Assembly: GCF_014636315.1 (NCBI RefSeq)
Contig: NZ_BMED01000003.1
Span: 434,001 to 498,000 of the forward strand
Reading direction: 5' to 3'
Length of the DNA: 64,000 bases
DNA from: Parundibacterium terreum
Lineage (GTDB): Bacteria > Pseudomonadota > Gammaproteobacteria > Burkholderiales > Burkholderiaceae_D
The notes beneath the pieces are model-generated. The model made no database searches and had not been told where the DNA came from. It was given only the letters and a program-made list of their open reading frames with translations. Shown piece by piece: positions 51,226-59,592 of the stretch (positions are counted from its first letter, which is position 1; each line of letters opens with the position of its first letter). A program made the translations under genes and the position numbers.

Positions 51226-51834
51226 TCAGCTCAAGAGTTTTTTAAGGTTATCCCAATTCCACGCATAAAGCCGTCCTGCATCTGGAACCGCCGTATATTC
51301 ACCATTTTTATAGCCGATAATCTGAACAATCTTGACACCAGCTTTGCGTGCCATCGCAACTTCCTTTAGTACTCCATGGGCCTTGTACGTTTTGGGCCCA
51401 ACCATGACCAAAACAATTTCTGAGCGACCAATTGCTGCATTGGCTTTAGATTCCCAATCTTTTTCCGGCGCAGCCTCTTTTAATGAGTAATCAGTAATTT
51501 GAAATGGGGAATCCTCTTTTTTTGCCTGACCTAAAATAAATTCTTTAAGTGCGCGGTCATTGTCAAAGTCGAAACTGACAAAAACAGATTTTTTTACCAT
51601 CCTATTTCCTTTCATAAAACCTCTGGCCAAACTGCCAGCCATCCCTCCGAATACCATGCCGCCAATTCCTGGCATGAGCGAATTCCCGATTAGCGCGCCG
51701 GCACCAAATGCCATCGCTTCTGCTGACGAAATTTGGCCTTTGTGAACAGCGCAAAATTCTTTGCCTGACGTAGCTGAATTGAGACATTGTCGACCAACCT
51801 TAGTTTTACCATTGCAGCGCCCCATTTTCCCCAT
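51226..51834 (-). CDS. thsB: Fusion protein: zinc knuckle, glycine zipper and TIR-like domain
   Basis: The ATG at 51834, with AAAGGA before it, gives 202 residues. Residues 1-32 hold a Cys/His set (RCNGKTKVGRQC, then EFCAVHKG) like small zinc knuckles. Residues about 40-80 form a Gly-rich hydrophobic segment (AFGAGALIGNSLMPGIGG, MVFGGMAGSLARG) like a glycine-zipper membrane segment. From about 85 there is a ThsB-type TIR-like domain: KSVFVSFDFDNDRALKEFIL, WESKANAAIGRSEIVLVMVG, KTYKAHGVLKEVAMARKAG with the likely catalytic Glu. Thoeris sensors are normally single TIR domains, so the head is an unusual addition that may place the sensor at a membrane. Confidence 0.85.
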   Translation of the reverse strand: MGKMGRCNGKTKVGRQCLNSATSGKEFCAVHKGQISSAEAMAFGAGALIGNSLMPGIGGMVFGGMAGSLARGFMKGNRMVKKSVFVSFDFDNDRALKEFILGQAKKEDSPFQITDYSLKEAAPEKDWESKANAAIGRSEIVLVMVGPKTYKAHGVLKEVAMARKAGVKIVQIIGYKNGEYTAVPDAGRLYAWNWDNLKKLLS

Positions 51835-51973
51835 AATCCTTTTTTTTTCGATGCTAGACACTATGACCATCTAGTCATCAGGCTCGATAAGTACTTCAGA
51901 AAATATTTTGTCTATCGTCAGTCGAACGATAATTATCAAAACTGGATCACTAGCTAATCTCGTAAACCACCCT

Positions 51974-52456
51974 TTAAGCTCTTAGTGCTATTGCCTCTTC
52001 AATCCATTTTTCAAGATTGTCTTTAATATCGTTGTAGGCATTATTTACAGAAGGGTTTTTACAAGGAATGGTTTTAACTTTCCCATCAGAATCAGTGAAT
52101 TTGAGTCCAGTGAACGGGCTAGCTCCCATGCTTCCTTTGCCGTTGTTAGGGCAATTTAGGCTATGAATGTGAATGCCCAATAGACCCCGACCATCTTTCC
52201 AGGCTTTTTCGATTTCGTATTTGACCCACGGTCTTGAAGCGGTTTCTTCTCCAATAAGCACAACGACGCAGGTTCTGCCGTCCATGTTATCGTCGATCCA
52301 TTTCTTTATAGAAGCGTCTCCACTTTTTTTGACGGTCTCCCAATCATTGGCAGATACAGGTTTGTTATCTTCTAGTGAGCCGATGTTTCGAATTTGTTGT
52401 ACTCTCATTACATCGTTCTTAAAATGAAAACTATAGAATGTCTTTCTTTTAGGCAT
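51974..52456 (-). CDS. thsB: ThsB-type TIR-like protein (first TIR)
   Basis: The 160-residue protein is a compact ThsB TIR-like domain: RKTFYSFHFKNDVMRVQQIR, SIKKWIDDNMDGRTCVVVLIG, SRPWVKYEIEKAW with the likely catalytic Glu81, GLLGIHIHSL and the end WIEEAI. It starts four bases after the thsA stop with AGGTAA upstream. In the Bacillus system the ThsB TIR makes the cyclic NAD-derived signal that opens ThsA. This is the standard sensor of the locus. Confidence 0.92.
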   Translation of the reverse strand: MPKRKTFYSFHFKNDVMRVQQIRNIGSLEDNKPVSANDWETVKKSGDASIKKWIDDNMDGRTCVVVLIGEETASRPWVKYEIEKAWKDGRGLLGIHIHSLNCPNNGKGSMGASPFTGLKFTDSDGKVKTIPCKNPSVNNAYNDIKDNLEKWIEEAIALRA

Positions 52457-52460
52457 GTTG

Positions 52461-53894
52461 TTACCTATTTAGTTGTTGAACTATGTGAATCACTTTTTTA
52501 ACAATATCGTCAGCCTCGGCCTTAATAGTTGCCAGCTCTTTCACAAGAGGAAAAATCCAATCTAGTTCGCCGTAAAATTTCTTTGGATCTACCTCAATAG
52601 CTTCATATAGCTTACGGGAGATGTATTCGGTAGCACCGATTGGAATTGGAACTAGCCCCTGTTGCACGGCTATTTCAAATTCACGAGTTACGCCACCCGC
52701 GAGTACAATGTTTTTCTTTTCGTCGAGCTTATTTCCAAAAACAAAAATGGCAACTCCAGCCAATGCGATCATTCTTTGCCGATACTCCTCCCACATATCC
52801 TGCAGTTTTTTTCCGCCCGTTTCGTATTGGGGAAACGGGCGAATAATCAATTGATCTTCGGAATAACGCTCGGGGTTCTCGTAAACTGCTTCCAATGCAC
52901 CATTGATAACTGCGCTTCCAACTCCCCAGCCAAAGCCATTTACGACGCGATGCCCAGATGTCACTAGACCTTTACTAAGGGAATGTACAAATTTTTGCGC
53001 TGCCAAACGATCCCAATTTCCGTATTCCTCAGCGCTCCCCGAGACAAAAATAGTTTTCTTCCTGAATCGGTACTCGATTTCTCTTAGTACATCGACAATA
53101 ACCGGATAGTCGTCAATCAATAGGGTACTAATCTTGTAGCGCTTTAGGTCGGCAATTCTTAAATCTTGTTTCCTGACTTTGTAATTAAATATGTCATCGT
53201 CATCACCTTCAACCTTTACTTCTTTTTTCATAAAGCAATAGTGCTGCCGATCTACTGGCTGGGCATTAAGCCTACTGAGGACATAGTCTAGATTTGGGTC
53301 AGTAAAACTAAAACCTATAAATAGGAAGGTCTTTGAAATAAGATCACCACTCAACGCAGTAATAAATGCTTCGTGCGTGCGGTAGTAAGATTCATATTGT
53401 TCTTTAGCGATTATTGCATCCGCTGGCGAATGAACATCGCCGTGCATTTTATAAACCACCACATCCCGCTTTGGCCTTGTGGTTGCTAGCTGCTTCACCT
53501 GATGCTTAACATCGGCAACCTTGAACGCTTGCTTGAGAGAGTCCTCAATTACTGTGTCATAGTTAGTGGTCCAATATGTAGGAATGGGCAAACGCGCCAA
53601 TATCCTGTGCGTTTCAGATGCCTCGGCTTGATGAGAAAACTCTTCTAAAATCTTCTTTGTGATCCCCGCCTTGTTGCCGCGATGATTCACATGGTACTGG
53701 GCTAAGGAAATAAGATCGTGCTCCCGATCGATCCTCAAACCTAGCTCATCGGCAATATCAGTTAAAAGGCTTGGCCAATCAACGTAACCAACGCTTTTCG
53801 ACATTCCCGCCCCGGCGAATATGGCTACATTTTTTTCTGTCAGGTCTTTCACAAAGTCTTTAATAAACGCTTCAATTGACTTATCAAATTTCAT
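52461..53894 (-). CDS. thsA: Thoeris effector ThsA (SIR2-SLOG)
   Basis: The 477-residue protein has almost the length of Bacillus cereus ThsA (476). The SIR2 NADase domain (1-280) shows AIFAGAGMSKSVGYVDWPSL, the catalytic Asn111 in TTNYDT and His151 in YKMHGD, matching Asn112/His152 of the known enzyme. The C-terminal SLOG domain (about 285-475) has the nucleotide-binding pattern KTIFVSGSAEEYG, GHRVVNGFGWGVGSAVI and a late AGGVTREFEIA. On binding the TIR-made signal it should empty the cell of NAD and stop phage growth. GGAAG lies before the ATG. It is the first gene of the leftward Thoeris operon. Confidence 0.95.
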   Translation of the reverse strand: MKFDKSIEAFIKDFVKDLTEKNVAIFAGAGMSKSVGYVDWPSLLTDIADELGLRIDREHDLISLAQYHVNHRGNKAGITKKILEEFSHQAEASETHRILARLPIPTYWTTNYDTVIEDSLKQAFKVADVKHQVKQLATTRPKRDVVVYKMHGDVHSPADAIIAKEQYESYYRTHEAFITALSGDLISKTFLFIGFSFTDPNLDYVLSRLNAQPVDRQHYCFMKKEVKVEGDDDDIFNYKVRKQDLRIADLKRYKISTLLIDDYPVIVDVLREIEYRFRKKTIFVSGSAEEYGNWDRLAAQKFVHSLSKGLVTSGHRVVNGFGWGVGSAVINGALEAVYENPERYSEDQLIIRPFPQYETGGKKLQDMWEEYRQRMIALAGVAIFVFGNKLDEKKNIVLAGGVTREFEIAVQQGLVPIPIGATEYISRKLYEAIEVDPKKFYGELDWIFPLVKELATIKAEADDIVKKVIHIVQQLNR

Positions 53895-54173
53895 AATTTC
53901 TTCCGCTTGATTCTTAGTTAGGACGCTGCAAAGCTACGAAGCCGATCATATAAATACAATTTGAAATGTTTGGATGTACGTCCCTCGAACGCAACTAGCC
54001 CACCAATGCACCGCAAATATTGCTTTTGCCGTTAGGCAATTACGTAACAATCAGTTACTGAGATTACAATAGCAGCATTGAATTAACAATAAATATTTTT
54101 GTTTTGATAACTTTTTTTGGATCGCTATGTAAAACTCTTTTTACTTCCTTCAATAAACAATAATATTATTAAA

Positions 54174-57020
54174 ATGGCAAAAAGAATCTTTATAAGCTAT
54201 CGCAGGACTCGACAGCAAGAGGTAGATCATGCTGTCTCATTGCTCCGGCGCGCAGGAGTTGAATGTTTTTGCGATGTTGAAGAGATAGATTTATTAGAGG
54301 ATTTTCCTGTGAAAATTGGACAGGCAATCGCTGATTCTCACGTCATGCTTTGCTGGTGGAGCGCCGATTACTCAGAATCGGACCATTGCATGCGGGAACT
54401 GACGGTTGCATGGCAATATGCGTACGCACTTAGTCGATCAGTCGGACAAAAAATCTGGATTTTGAATTGCGAAGGTGGCACGGATCACATTGTCGCCGGT
54501 GAGTTTAACTCCCAAAATTTTCTGTCTCCCCCGTTGCCTGGGAAAGAGTTGGAATGGGTTTCGTTCTTAGTACAGAAGCTCGCTAACGTTCCAGAGGGTG
54601 AAACTCTCGGTATGAGGGTTCCTATGATAGGCAGCCCCGACTTGACTAATATACCGAGGCCGCCAGTTGAATTTACCGGAAGAAATCGCGAACTATGGCA
54701 AATCCACCGCTACTTCAGCCCGACACAAATTAGCGATGCAGGTAATGCGGTCGCCGTCCGTACTCACGGAATGGGAGGGGTCGGAAAAACCACATTAGCC
54801 TCTGCCTATGCCTTCAATTTCTCATTAGCTTATCCGGGAGGTATTTTTTGGCTGAACTTCGCAGATTATGATCCCATGTCGCCCGATCTATCTTCAGCTA
54901 AGGAGGCTTGGCTTAATGCCGTTACTCAAGCTCTCTCCCGACATCCTTGGGTTCATGATTTGAATCCTCAATTGTCCCTTTTCGACCCGGTGACCAAAGC
55001 ACCATTGCCCGCTGAAACAGTGCGCATTCAGCTTTCAAAATTGCTTAGTCGTTGCGGTTCGTATCTTTGGGTTCTAGATAATGTCCCTGTACTGATGCCC
55101 CTGGATGAAAGAGAGAAAATACTGGCGTTTTGGCGTGCGCCAACAGACGTCATCAACTCGTCACAGGGCCCCAGATCAATGGGCTGCACACTAGTTACGA
55201 CGCGAGATAGTAGTGGCTGCGCCGGTTTCTCAGAGGTTTATCTTGATGTCCTTGAAAAGAGCAGTGCACTTAAGCTATTGGGAAAATTTAAAGCCATTGA
55301 TGGCACCGAAATTTTGGCAGCTCATCAAATTATTGAAATGGTAGGCTCTCACACATTGGCATTGACACTAATAGGCCATCGATTAAAGAATGCCTCGATG
55401 GGTTATCAAAAAATGCTGTTTGATTTAGAGAATCTTGGAACTCTAAAAAGACTTGAAACCATCGCAAACTATTTGCGCCCAAGACTTGGTGCCAGAGCAC
55501 AAGGCATCGTCGCCAGTTTTAGCTTGAGTGTAAATTCACTTGGCAGGAATGCGATTGACGTTCTCGAATTATTATGCGCTTTTGCTCCTAATGTACCAAT
55601 TCCGCTGGGCTTAGTTAAAGCACTATTTCCAAACGATGCAAGAAATGACAATCTTGATGCAGCCTTAGCTGAGCTCGCAGACCGTTCATTAGTGAAAATC
55701 GATTCGACAAGCTCTAGCGGTTCGAACAATTGTGTTGAGATTCATCCACTTTTAGCAGAATTCGTGTTGCGCTCCATAGCTAAGCCGGTCCAGGATTTGC
55801 GAGATCGCATTGCCGTAGAAATTTTTTCGAAAATTAGACTAGCTAGAGATCCTAAGCAACACAAAAATATTTACTACTACGCAAGCCAAGCTAGACCCCT
55901 TGTTGCGTCAGTTAGCAAAGTACTGGGCATTCAACTCGGTCTTTTTCTAGGAATGTACGAGCATGCAAGAGGTCAATATAAAGTGGCGGAGGCTTACGAG
56001 GAAAAAGCGCTGCGAACTGCCCAAGAAATGTACGGCCCATACGAGAATACTGTCATTGTCGCGATGAACAATCTGGCGGATACAAAGCGAGCGTTAGGCG
56101 ATTATCAAAAAGCCATGGAGTTGCAACGCATAGTTCTAGAATCGGCATTATTGGAACTAGACGGCGACCCGGAAACAGTGATAATTGCTCGTCTTAAATT
56201 AGCAGCAAGTCTGAGACGAGAGGAGTCATTAGATGAGGCGTTGGAACACGCCAAAATAGCATTCGATTTGTCTCATAGCATTTACGGTGCAAATGCAGGA
56301 ATAAGTCTTGATGCTCGAAACGATCTAGCCTTGATTCTCGCCGATAGGGGTGACGTGCTCATCGCTTGTGAGATGCTCAAAGAAGTCATTGACGGTTTTA
56401 AGAAAATCACCAATGAAAATGAGAAAATCATGTCCCCAGTTAGTTTAGATTCTGCAATCAAGAACCTCAGCTTCCTTCAATCTCAAATAGGGATTCTGTC
56501 TACAAATCACGAACTGCACCTAATCAAGGAGAGCAACGACAAATATTTGCCAACAAATCATCCTGACAATATCACTGTTCAAACAAGCATTGCTTCATTT
56601 TTACGAAAAGACCAAAAATTTGAAGAGGCAAGAAAGCTCTTGGAAGAAACGTTGGAATTGGCACAAGCTACCGTTGGTACTGAGGTCGAAGAGTATTGGA
56701 TGATAAAAAATAATCTCGCCAATGTGCATATGAACCTAGGTAACTCCGAAATCGAGAGGGAACTGGACACTGAAGTTTACCAATGGCGCTTCAAATCGAG
56801 AGGCAAGTACCACTCAGACACACTGACCTCGGCCTTCGGATTAGCTCAATCGTACCTTAAAAGTAAAGATATCGAGGCCGTTGTTCGCGTACTTACTGAG
56901 ACGGGGCTTCTGAGTCTACTAGGACCCGAAAAATACGAAAATAATGCCAAAAAAAAACGACTCAAGGAAAATATTGAGGAAATGCGAAATCGCTTAGTAG
57001 AGTTTGGAGTTAATCTTTAG
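54174..57020 (+). CDS. TIR-STAND (NB-ARC) protein with TPR repeats
   Basis: From the ATG at 54174 the protein has 948 residues. An N-terminal TIR domain (KRIFISYRRTRQQEVDHAVS; the Glu75 in HCMRELTVAW sits in the catalytic place) is followed by an NB-ARC-type STAND ATPase with P-loop GMGGVGKTT at 199-207, YLWVLDNVP as Walker B, and later RNBS-like LVTTRDSSGC. From about 580 to the end there are tetratricopeptide-like repeats (YKVAEAYEEKALRTAQEMYG; DYQKAMELQRIVLES; KFEEARKLLEETLELAQATVG). Such NLR-like proteins sense phage parts with the repeats and use TIR to consume NAD. The gene diverges from thsA across 279 bp. A longer frame from 54117 is less likely. Confidence 0.93.
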   Translation: MAKRIFISYRRTRQQEVDHAVSLLRRAGVECFCDVEEIDLLEDFPVKIGQAIADSHVMLCWWSADYSESDHCMRELTVAWQYAYALSRSVGQKIWILNCEGGTDHIVAGEFNSQNFLSPPLPGKELEWVSFLVQKLANVPEGETLGMRVPMIGSPDLTNIPRPPVEFTGRNRELWQIHRYFSPTQISDAGNAVAVRTHGMGGVGKTTLASAYAFNFSLAYPGGIFWLNFADYDPMSPDLSSAKEAWLNAVTQALSRHPWVHDLNPQLSLFDPVTKAPLPAETVRIQLSKLLSRCGSYLWVLDNVPVLMPLDEREKILAFWRAPTDVINSSQGPRSMGCTLVTTRDSSGCAGFSEVYLDVLEKSSALKLLGKFKAIDGTEILAAHQIIEMVGSHTLALTLIGHRLKNASMGYQKMLFDLENLGTLKRLETIANYLRPRLGARAQGIVASFSLSVNSLGRNAIDVLELLCAFAPNVPIPLGLVKALFPNDARNDNLDAALAELADRSLVKIDSTSSSGSNNCVEIHPLLAEFVLRSIAKPVQDLRDRIAVEIFSKIRLARDPKQHKNIYYYASQARPLVASVSKVLGIQLGLFLGMYEHARGQYKVAEAYEEKALRTAQEMYGPYENTVIVAMNNLADTKRALGDYQKAMELQRIVLESALLELDGDPETVIIARLKLAASLRREESLDEALEHAKIAFDLSHSIYGANAGISLDARNDLALILADRGDVLIACEMLKEVIDGFKKITNENEKIMSPVSLDSAIKNLSFLQSQIGILSTNHELHLIKESNDKYLPTNHPDNITVQTSIASFLRKDQKFEEARKLLEETLELAQATVGTEVEEYWMIKNNLANVHMNLGNSEIERELDTEVYQWRFKSRGKYHSDTLTSAFGLAQSYLKSKDIEAVVRVLTETGLLSLLGPEKYENNAKKKRLKENIEEMRNRLVEFGVNL

Positions 57021-57119
57021 CCTTCTCGTCTAATAGAGATCCTCCAGTTCCTGTCCCCCTCTATAACAGTATGCCTCTCAAAATATTTAGATCGATTAAC
57101 AATTAGGTATTTTAAAATT

Positions 57120-57683
57120 ATGATTATTGAGTTATTGACTGGAGCGCTTACAGTAATCACTGGAATATACGCGTACTTGACCTATCGTATGGCAAAAACT
57201 AGTGAGGCCTCGGTTAAGGAGATGCAGCGTCAATCTGAAGCAGCCTTGCGGCCGTATGTTAATGTTTCGGCATTTATTCGCCCGAACACACCAATTTTAT
57301 ATCTGCGGATTGTGAATACTGGGCGTACTCCTGCAGAAAACTTAAGACTTGAAATGGATCGAGATTTTTTTCAATTTGGTGAAACTCAGGTAGATAAAAA
57401 TCTTAGGAACAAAAGCGCGTTCACGACTCCGATGGATAGCCTTCCACCTGATTCCGAGCTTCTGTTTGCATTAGGTCAAGGATGGGTAATTTTTGGAAAC
57501 GAAGCAAAACTGGACCTTTGCCCGACCCAGTTTACTGTTGCGGCTTCGTACGAGTTCTCAGGAAAGAAAATTGACGAGCGACATAACATCGACTTGCGCG
57601 GCTATCTTGGCAGCGAAGGAGAGCACGATCCATTGGTTGAAGAATTAGAGCGTATCCGAAATGTCATTGAAAAGAAGAAATGA
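57120..57683 (+). CDS. Single-pass membrane protein downstream of the TIR-STAND gene
   Basis: The 187-residue protein begins with one transmembrane helix (MIIELLTGALTVITGIYAYL), a basic-acidic coiled part (MAKTSEASVKEMQRQSEAAL) and then a beta-rich domain: RPYVNVSAFIRPNTPILYLR, NTGRTPAENLRLEMDRDF and a late ASYEFSGKKIDERHNID. Proteins like this are common in genomes but have no assigned role. It is on the same strand 100 bp after the TIR-STAND gene and may be its partner. An A-rich but not strong ribosome site precedes the ATG. Confidence 0.75.
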   Translation: MIIELLTGALTVITGIYAYLTYRMAKTSEASVKEMQRQSEAALRPYVNVSAFIRPNTPILYLRIVNTGRTPAENLRLEMDRDFFQFGETQVDKNLRNKSAFTTPMDSLPPDSELLFALGQGWVIFGNEAKLDLCPTQFTVAASYEFSGKKIDERHNIDLRGYLGSEGEHDPLVEELERIRNVIEKKK

Positions 57684-57838
57684 TTGTAATCGACTAGAAT
57701 TGTAAACAAGCAGCTTGGAAATGTCAGGCTGAATCGCGAGTGCGCGCGACTACCATGCTTGCTTATCAAAAAATATTTGGCAACCGTGCATTTCCGGCAA
57801 AATATTCCTCATTCCGATAAGTTGATGAATTGCGCCCA

Positions 57839-57859
57839 AAGCCCGCCCGGCGCGGGCTT
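57839..57859 (-). terminator. Terminator after the HicB pair
   Basis: An 8-bp perfect GC-rich stem (57839-57846 with 57852-57859) lies 12 bp past the stop of the leftward 105-residue gene. The T tract on the minus strand is short (TTTGGG), so it is a weak call. Confidence 0.55.
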
Positions 57860-57871
57860 AATAGTTTGCGG

Positions 57872-58189
57872 TTACTGGACGTTATGGCCATCTTCCCGGA
57901 GTTGCATCTTTAAATCTGCGAAGTTGTCGAATTGGCCGACATCGTATATTAAATACAAAAAGCCTTCTTCCTGGTCTTTAAAAGCTACCGTCGCGACCTT
58001 GAATTCGTGGCCTTCCCTTGGGTAGTATTCCTTAAAAAGTGAGTTGAATTTCGATTGTTTGCTGTGATCAACGGCAACACGAGAAATTTTTAGGTCAACA
58101 TCCGTTGCGTAACCGTATTTCTTAAGACTTGAAACCAGCTGGTCAAATAGTTCCCGGTTCTCGGCAAAGGCGTCCAGAAAATAATCCAT
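57872..58189 (-). CDS. Hypothetical protein paired with HicB
   Basis: The 105-residue acidic protein (MDYFLDAFAENRELFDQLVS; HEFKVATVAFKDQEEGFLYL; VGQFDNFADLKMQLREDG) starts five bases after the hicB stop. It does not have the double-stranded RNA-binding fold of HicA and no conserved His is in the usual place. I recognise no family. Its position in place of a toxin raises the possibility of a new partner, but it could be an unrelated small protein. Confidence 0.72.
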   Translation of the reverse strand: MDYFLDAFAENRELFDQLVSSLKKYGYATDVDLKISRVAVDHSKQSKFNSLFKEYYPREGHEFKVATVAFKDQEEGFLYLIYDVGQFDNFADLKMQLREDGHNVQ

Positions 58190-58194
58190 AGCGA

Positions 58195-58614
58195 TTACAC
58201 CAATGTAGCCGATAGTTTCTTGCCCATCGTGTGCGCAGCTTCCTCGACGAACTCCAGTTTTGACGAGTGGCGAATATCCAACAAGCGGTCAACCATTGGT
58301 ATATGAACCTTGAGAAGGCGAGCTAAGTTCGATTTTCTGAGGTTTTGCGCAAGCATTTCATTCCATAGCAACACCTTTGCTGATTCCACCACTGGGAGCT
58401 CGACAACGTGCTGTCCGCGTTTTGGTTTTGTCGGAAGCGGAACCGGCTGACGTTCATCGAAATAGAATTCGATAGCTGTTTCCAGCGCATCGACTGCATT
58501 TAATAATGCCTCGTATTCGTCGTCGCCAACGAAATTTGCCTCGGGAAGATCGGGAAATCCGACCAGGAATGAGCCGTTTGTATCCCGCTCAAGGGTGACA
58601 AGGTAGGTCAACAT
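58195..58614 (-). CDS. hicB: HicB-type antitoxin
   Basis: The ATG at 58614 with AGAGGTAAAAAT upstream gives 139 residues. The N-terminal half has the HicB fold (TYLVTLERDTNGSFLVGFPD; ALETAIEFYF), the C-terminal half a helix-turn-helix (LAQNLRKSNLARLLKVHIPM). HicB neutralises HicA mRNA toxins and represses its operon. A hicA gene should lie just upstream, but the next 100 bp hold none; they end with the terminator of the tni operon. A longer start at 58650 is less likely. Confidence 0.88.
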   Translation of the reverse strand: MLTYLVTLERDTNGSFLVGFPDLPEANFVGDDEYEALLNAVDALETAIEFYFDERQPVPLPTKPKRGQHVVELPVVESAKVLLWNEMLAQNLRKSNLARLLKVHIPMVDRLLDIRHSSKLEFVEEAAHTMGKKLSATLV

Positions 58615-58702
58615 ATTTTTACCTCTTCTGAGTGTAGTATGTACTCGCATTACTTGATTCGTATTGCATAGTGGAACGTTTACTGTACAGCGAGTATCTC
58701 AG

Positions 58703-58720
58703 AAAACCCCTTTCGGGGGT
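58703..58720 (-). terminator. Intrinsic terminator of the tni operon
   Basis: On the minus strand ACCCCCGAAAGGGGTTTTC forms a 5-bp GC stem with a short loop and a T run, 30 bp past the tniE stop. Confidence 0.75.
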
Positions 58721-58749
58721 CTCCTTACTTCAGCTTTAGGTCTTTCCAT

Positions 58750-59583
58750 TCAGGAGCGGCCCCGCCACCTTTGACTTGCCCTTTCATGAAGACGTTCTCT
58801 TTCCCTAGTACGAGTTTGAATTGTTTCTAAAAATTTTAACAAGGCGACCCTTTGCTCATAATTGAAATTTCCTGAAAAATCGTCTCGTTGCGCCGCAAAA
58901 AGCAGATCCAGCTGATAAAGCCGCATCATAATATGCAAGCTAAATTTCTTTGTTATAGGAGAGATCAAGCAATATCCATTCAAGATCCCAGACATCATAT
59001 TTTGTTGAGTTACCGCTTTCTCCATGCCTCTAGCGTTAAGCTGCAGTGGACCTACGGTACTGAAGGTGAGATCTGCCTTGCAAAATTGGCAGAACGCCAA
59101 ATTTGGTACGGCTGAAATCGAAAATAAAATTGACCGATTTAATACCACGCGTTGCTTGCAGCAAAAGCATTCTGTTTTCATCGCCTCTAAATGAATGGGG
59201 CAAATTTTCCAGAAATGAAACCTCCATTCAATGCGGTAGTATGGCACTCGATCATGTTTTAGGCAGCTTGAGCAAAATGCAGTTATAGGAATTTTTTTCC
59301 CCTCCAAGCGTACTTGTTTTTGAAGAGGCGGAGTTTTGCGAATCGCTTTGCTCACTATCTTTGCCACTTGAAATTCGTCAAAATTCAATTTTGCCATTTC
59401 AATTAGATTTGATATTTGCGCGGACAATCCGTCAACATCGGTGTCCCGTGACTGTTTTATTTTTACTAGTTCGTAAATCCTAGCAATCGGGACACCTTGC
59501 TGCTGAGATATGCGTTGCAGCCATGAAGAAATAGCTTCGGTGGGAAATATCTTGGGTACTCCAAATAGGCGATAAGAATTCAA
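58750..59583 (-). CDS. tniE: TniQ-family protein (TniE-like)
   Basis: The 277-residue protein opens MNSYRLFGVPKIFPTEAISS and has the TniQ zinc pattern (FCSSCLKHDRVPYYRIEWRF; CPIHLEAMKTECFCC; later FCQFCKADL) and LHIMMRLYQLDLL near the end. It is closely related to the first-pair protein at 38468. TniQ proteins read the target site and hand it to TniB. Two TniQ proteins in one element are typical of tniCABDE transposons. Nine bases separate it from the other tniQ gene. Confidence 0.88.
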   Translation of the reverse strand: MNSYRLFGVPKIFPTEAISSWLQRISQQQGVPIARIYELVKIKQSRDTDVDGLSAQISNLIEMAKLNFDEFQVAKIVSKAIRKTPPLQKQVRLEGKKIPITAFCSSCLKHDRVPYYRIEWRFHFWKICPIHLEAMKTECFCCKQRVVLNRSILFSISAVPNLAFCQFCKADLTFSTVGPLQLNARGMEKAVTQQNMMSGILNGYCLISPITKKFSLHIMMRLYQLDLLFAAQRDDFSGNFNYEQRVALLKFLETIQTRTRERERLHERASQRWRGRS

Positions 59584-59592
59584 AGCGGTTCC

